Origin: CAYOEJ01 sp964403015
GTDB lineage: Bacteria; Actinomycetota; Actinomycetes; Actinomycetales; Actinomycetaceae
Assembly (NCBI GenBank): GCA_964403015.1
Contig: CAYOEJ010000069.1
Location: forward strand, 1 to 5,313
Length of the DNA stretch: 5,313 nucleotides
Reading direction: 5' to 3'
Positions within the stretch are counted from its first letter, which is position 1, and each line of letters opens with the position of its first letter. The position numbers and the translations under genes are program-made. This document shows positions 3,970-5,313 of this stretch, piece by piece. A model generated the notes under the pieces. That model searched no databases and was not told the origin of the DNA. It was given only the letters and a program-made list of their open reading frames with translations.

Positions 3970-5039
3970 TCTGAGTGCTCGGCTTCTGCGTGAGCGCCCT
4001 CTTCGCCTTCCTGATCGAGGGCTGAGTTGGCAATGCGAGCACCGGAATCAAGATCGCCCACAGCGTTTACCGCTGTAACGACTTCCTTGTACTCGGCGAG
4101 CTCGTTGGTCACTTCTGCCACCTTGTCGGTGAGCTCCGCTCGTGCTTCTTCCACATCTTCGGGAGCCATCGTTTCGATGAGGCGACGCTTCTGTGTAGCC
4201 AACTGCCATCGCGGCTTGGGCCATTCCTGATTGAAATCAATGAGCGCTTGAACGAGGAGCTCGGTTACCGCAAGGCGGGAGTACCACTTGCGATCTGCTG
4301 GAATGACGTACCACGGAGCGTAGTCGGTAGAGGTCCGCTCGAATACTGTCTGGAAAGCCTCCTGGTAGTCGTCCCACTTCTTGCGCGTATCAACGTCAGA
4401 CGGGTTGTACTTCCAATGCTTGTCAGGTCTAGCCAAGCGCTCGGCAAGGCGGAGACCCTGCTCCTTGTGGGAGACCATGAGTGCAACCTTGATGAGGGTG
4501 AAGCCGTCGTCCACCAAACGCTTCTCGAAGCGGTTGATTTCGTCGTAACGTGCTTCCCATACCTCTTGCTCGACAAGATTGTCGACGCGCGCGATAAGAA
4601 CATCTTCGTAGTGCGAACGGTCGAAGACGCCGATCTTGCCAGGCTCGGGAAGCGCCTTCTTAATTCGCCACAGATAGTGGTGGGAGAGCTCTTCTTCGGT
4701 AGGAACGCCAAAGGATGAGAGGGCTACGCCCTGCGGGTCGACCATGCCAAGCACGTGCCGCGCGATGCCGCCCTTGCCTGCCGTATCGAGACCTTGGACG
4801 ATCAGAAGAAGCTTGCGCTCATCGCCAAATTTGGCATTGGCGAAGAAGCGCTCTTGGAGCTCGGAAAGAAGATTGCCGCGTTCTGCCATGAACGCTTCAC
4901 CGGCCGCCTTGTCGGCGACCCAACCTGGATGAGAGTTACGGTCAACTGTGCTGAGGTCGAAGTCTTGGCCTACTTTAAGGGCGATGCTCGGGGAAGTCTC
5001 CCACGCGCCTGCCTGCGCCTTTACATTTTTTACGGGCAT
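3970..5039 (-). CDS. Polyphosphate kinase 2 (PPK2) family protein, C-terminal end in gap
   Basis: Polyphosphate:nucleotide phosphotransferase that transfers phosphate between polyphosphate and nucleoside mono- or diphosphates. Visible are 356 residues. Walker A is GLDTAGKGG (83-91), the Walker B-like motif is VFDRSHYEDV (138-147), and the lid region is RLARPDKHWKYNP (201-213). E145 in SHYED resembles class III enzymes, which phosphorylate both AMP and ADP; this subclass call is inference from one motif. The core ends near residue 285. After it comes an unusual tail of at least 70 residues: a charged, probably helical segment (290-325) and then an acidic end with EGEEGAHAEAEHS. The start at 5037-5039 has AAGGAG 11 bases upstream. 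The frame remains open across the Ns into antisense mca sequence, but that extension is not real. It lies 70 bases downstream of the hemolysin III gene on the same strand. Confidence 0.92.
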
Positions 5040-5073
5040 TTTCTGTTCAGCTCCTTAGAAACGAAAGTACTTC

Positions 5074-5079
5074 ATCATA
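5074..5079 (-). promoter_or_regulatory. Possible -10 element of the PPK2 gene
   Basis: TATGAT on the minus strand matches the -10 consensus at five of six positions and would start transcription near 5068, about 30 bases before the ATG. No clear -35 is seen at the right distance, and no terminator separates the gene from the upstream hemolysin III gene, so cotranscription is equally possible. Confidence 0.35.
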
Positions 5080-5109
5080 CAAGGAACGCCCGGCGTCGTC
5101 GTCGGAAAA

Positions 5110-5313
5110 CTAAGCGAAAATTGCCAACCACACCGCTACGGCGTGGCACAGATAGCCAATCACCGTACCCACGTGGAAGAACTCGTGGAAGCCCCACATC
5201 GTGGGCCACGGGTTCGGCCAGCGCATCGCGTAGAAAAGTGCGCCAACCGTGTAGGCGATACCGCCGGCGATGACAAGCCACACGAGCACGGGGCCGCCTG
5301 ACTGCCAGAAGTC
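5110..5313 (-). CDS. Hemolysin III/TrhA (PAQR-like) membrane protein, C-terminal end
   Basis: The last 67 residues of a multi-pass membrane protein; the 5' part lies beyond the window. It has two hydrophobic segments: about residues 8-29 (VLVWLVIAGGIAYTVGALFYA) and about 48-66. The loop RWPNPWPTMWGFHEFFH joins them. The order GGIAYTVGALFYA, then WP.PWP, then GFHEFFH and a final H in the last helix is the signature of the hemolysin III/YqfA family, related to eukaryotic adiponectin receptors. H43, H47 and H57 (counted from the window edge) fit the metal-binding histidines of that superfamily. Despite the name, hemolytic activity is not expected; members affect membrane homeostasis. The stop TAG is at 5110-5112, 70 bases before the PPK2 gene. 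Confidence 0.9.
   Translation of the reverse strand, partial: DFWQSGGPVLVWLVIAGGIAYTVGALFYAMRWPNPWPTMWGFHEFFHVGTVIGYLCHAVAVWLAIFA

Noticed and set aside
3489..5039. A single 516-residue PPK2 fusion protein
   Set aside because: The frame crosses 100 N; after the gap it is the antisense of mca and has no PPK2 or other domain character. Only 3970-5039 is supported.
5075..5281. An Arg-rich minus-strand frame at the window end
   Set aside because: It is out of frame with the clear hemolysin III reading frame at 5110-5313, which lacks a start only because its 5' end is cut off.
1..5313. A mobile element or defence island
   Set aside because: No transposase, integrase, terminal inverted repeats, toxin-antitoxin or restriction genes; all recognisable genes are ordinary actinobacterial chromosomal genes.

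Overview
The window looks like chromosomal backbone from a moderately GC-rich actinobacterium. The main evidence is a gene for mycothiol S-conjugate amidase (mca), since mycothiol is the low-molecular-weight thiol of Actinobacteria. Supporting evidence is a GreA with the actinobacterial 'ENGGYH' form of its coiled-coil tip, a single-domain FKBP of actinobacterial type, and strong AGGAG-type ribosome binding sites. The base composition would fit a lower-GC member such as the Actinomycetaceae, but this is a guess and no genus can be fixed from the sequence. No phage, transposase, CRISPR, tRNA or rRNA is visible. The sequence is a scaffold: two runs of exactly 100 N (1643-1742 and 3870-3969) look like fixed-size gap placeholders.

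Layout. From 1 to 742 (+) there is the end of a Bax inhibitor-1/YccA family membrane protein. A 20-bp tandem duplication runs across its stop codon, and a very stable terminator follows. About 250 bases without a gene come next. From 1130 to 1567 (-) lies an FKBP peptidyl-prolyl isomerase. Between it and the next gene are an array of degenerate 18-20 bp repeats interrupted by the first gap, a hairpin terminator, and a second, unrelated array with a 24-bp period. From 2060 to 3214 (-) is a greA-msrA operon with 6 bases between the genes. Its leader carries a terminator-like hairpin only about 10 bases after the likely transcription start. The divergent control region 3215-3453 also holds a 26-bp interrupted palindrome and a pair of CCTAGG sites. 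From 3454 (+) mca runs into the second gap at residue 138 of roughly 290. From 3970 to 5039 (-) a class III-like polyphosphate kinase 2 comes out of the same gap. From 5110 to 5313 (-) is the C-terminal end of a hemolysin III/TrhA-type membrane protein.

Function. The central genes share a stress and repair theme: Mca clears mycothiol adducts, MsrA repairs oxidised methionine, GreA rescues backtracked RNA polymerase, and PPK2 uses polyphosphate for nucleotide phosphorylation. From memory, greA, mca and a hemolysin III gene also lie close together in Mycobacterium tuberculosis (Rv1080c, Rv1082, Rv1085c), so that part is probably ancestral gene order. I found no clearly new multi-gene system. 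The most interesting signals are non-coding: the greA leader hairpin, the operator-like palindrome, and the two repeat arrays.
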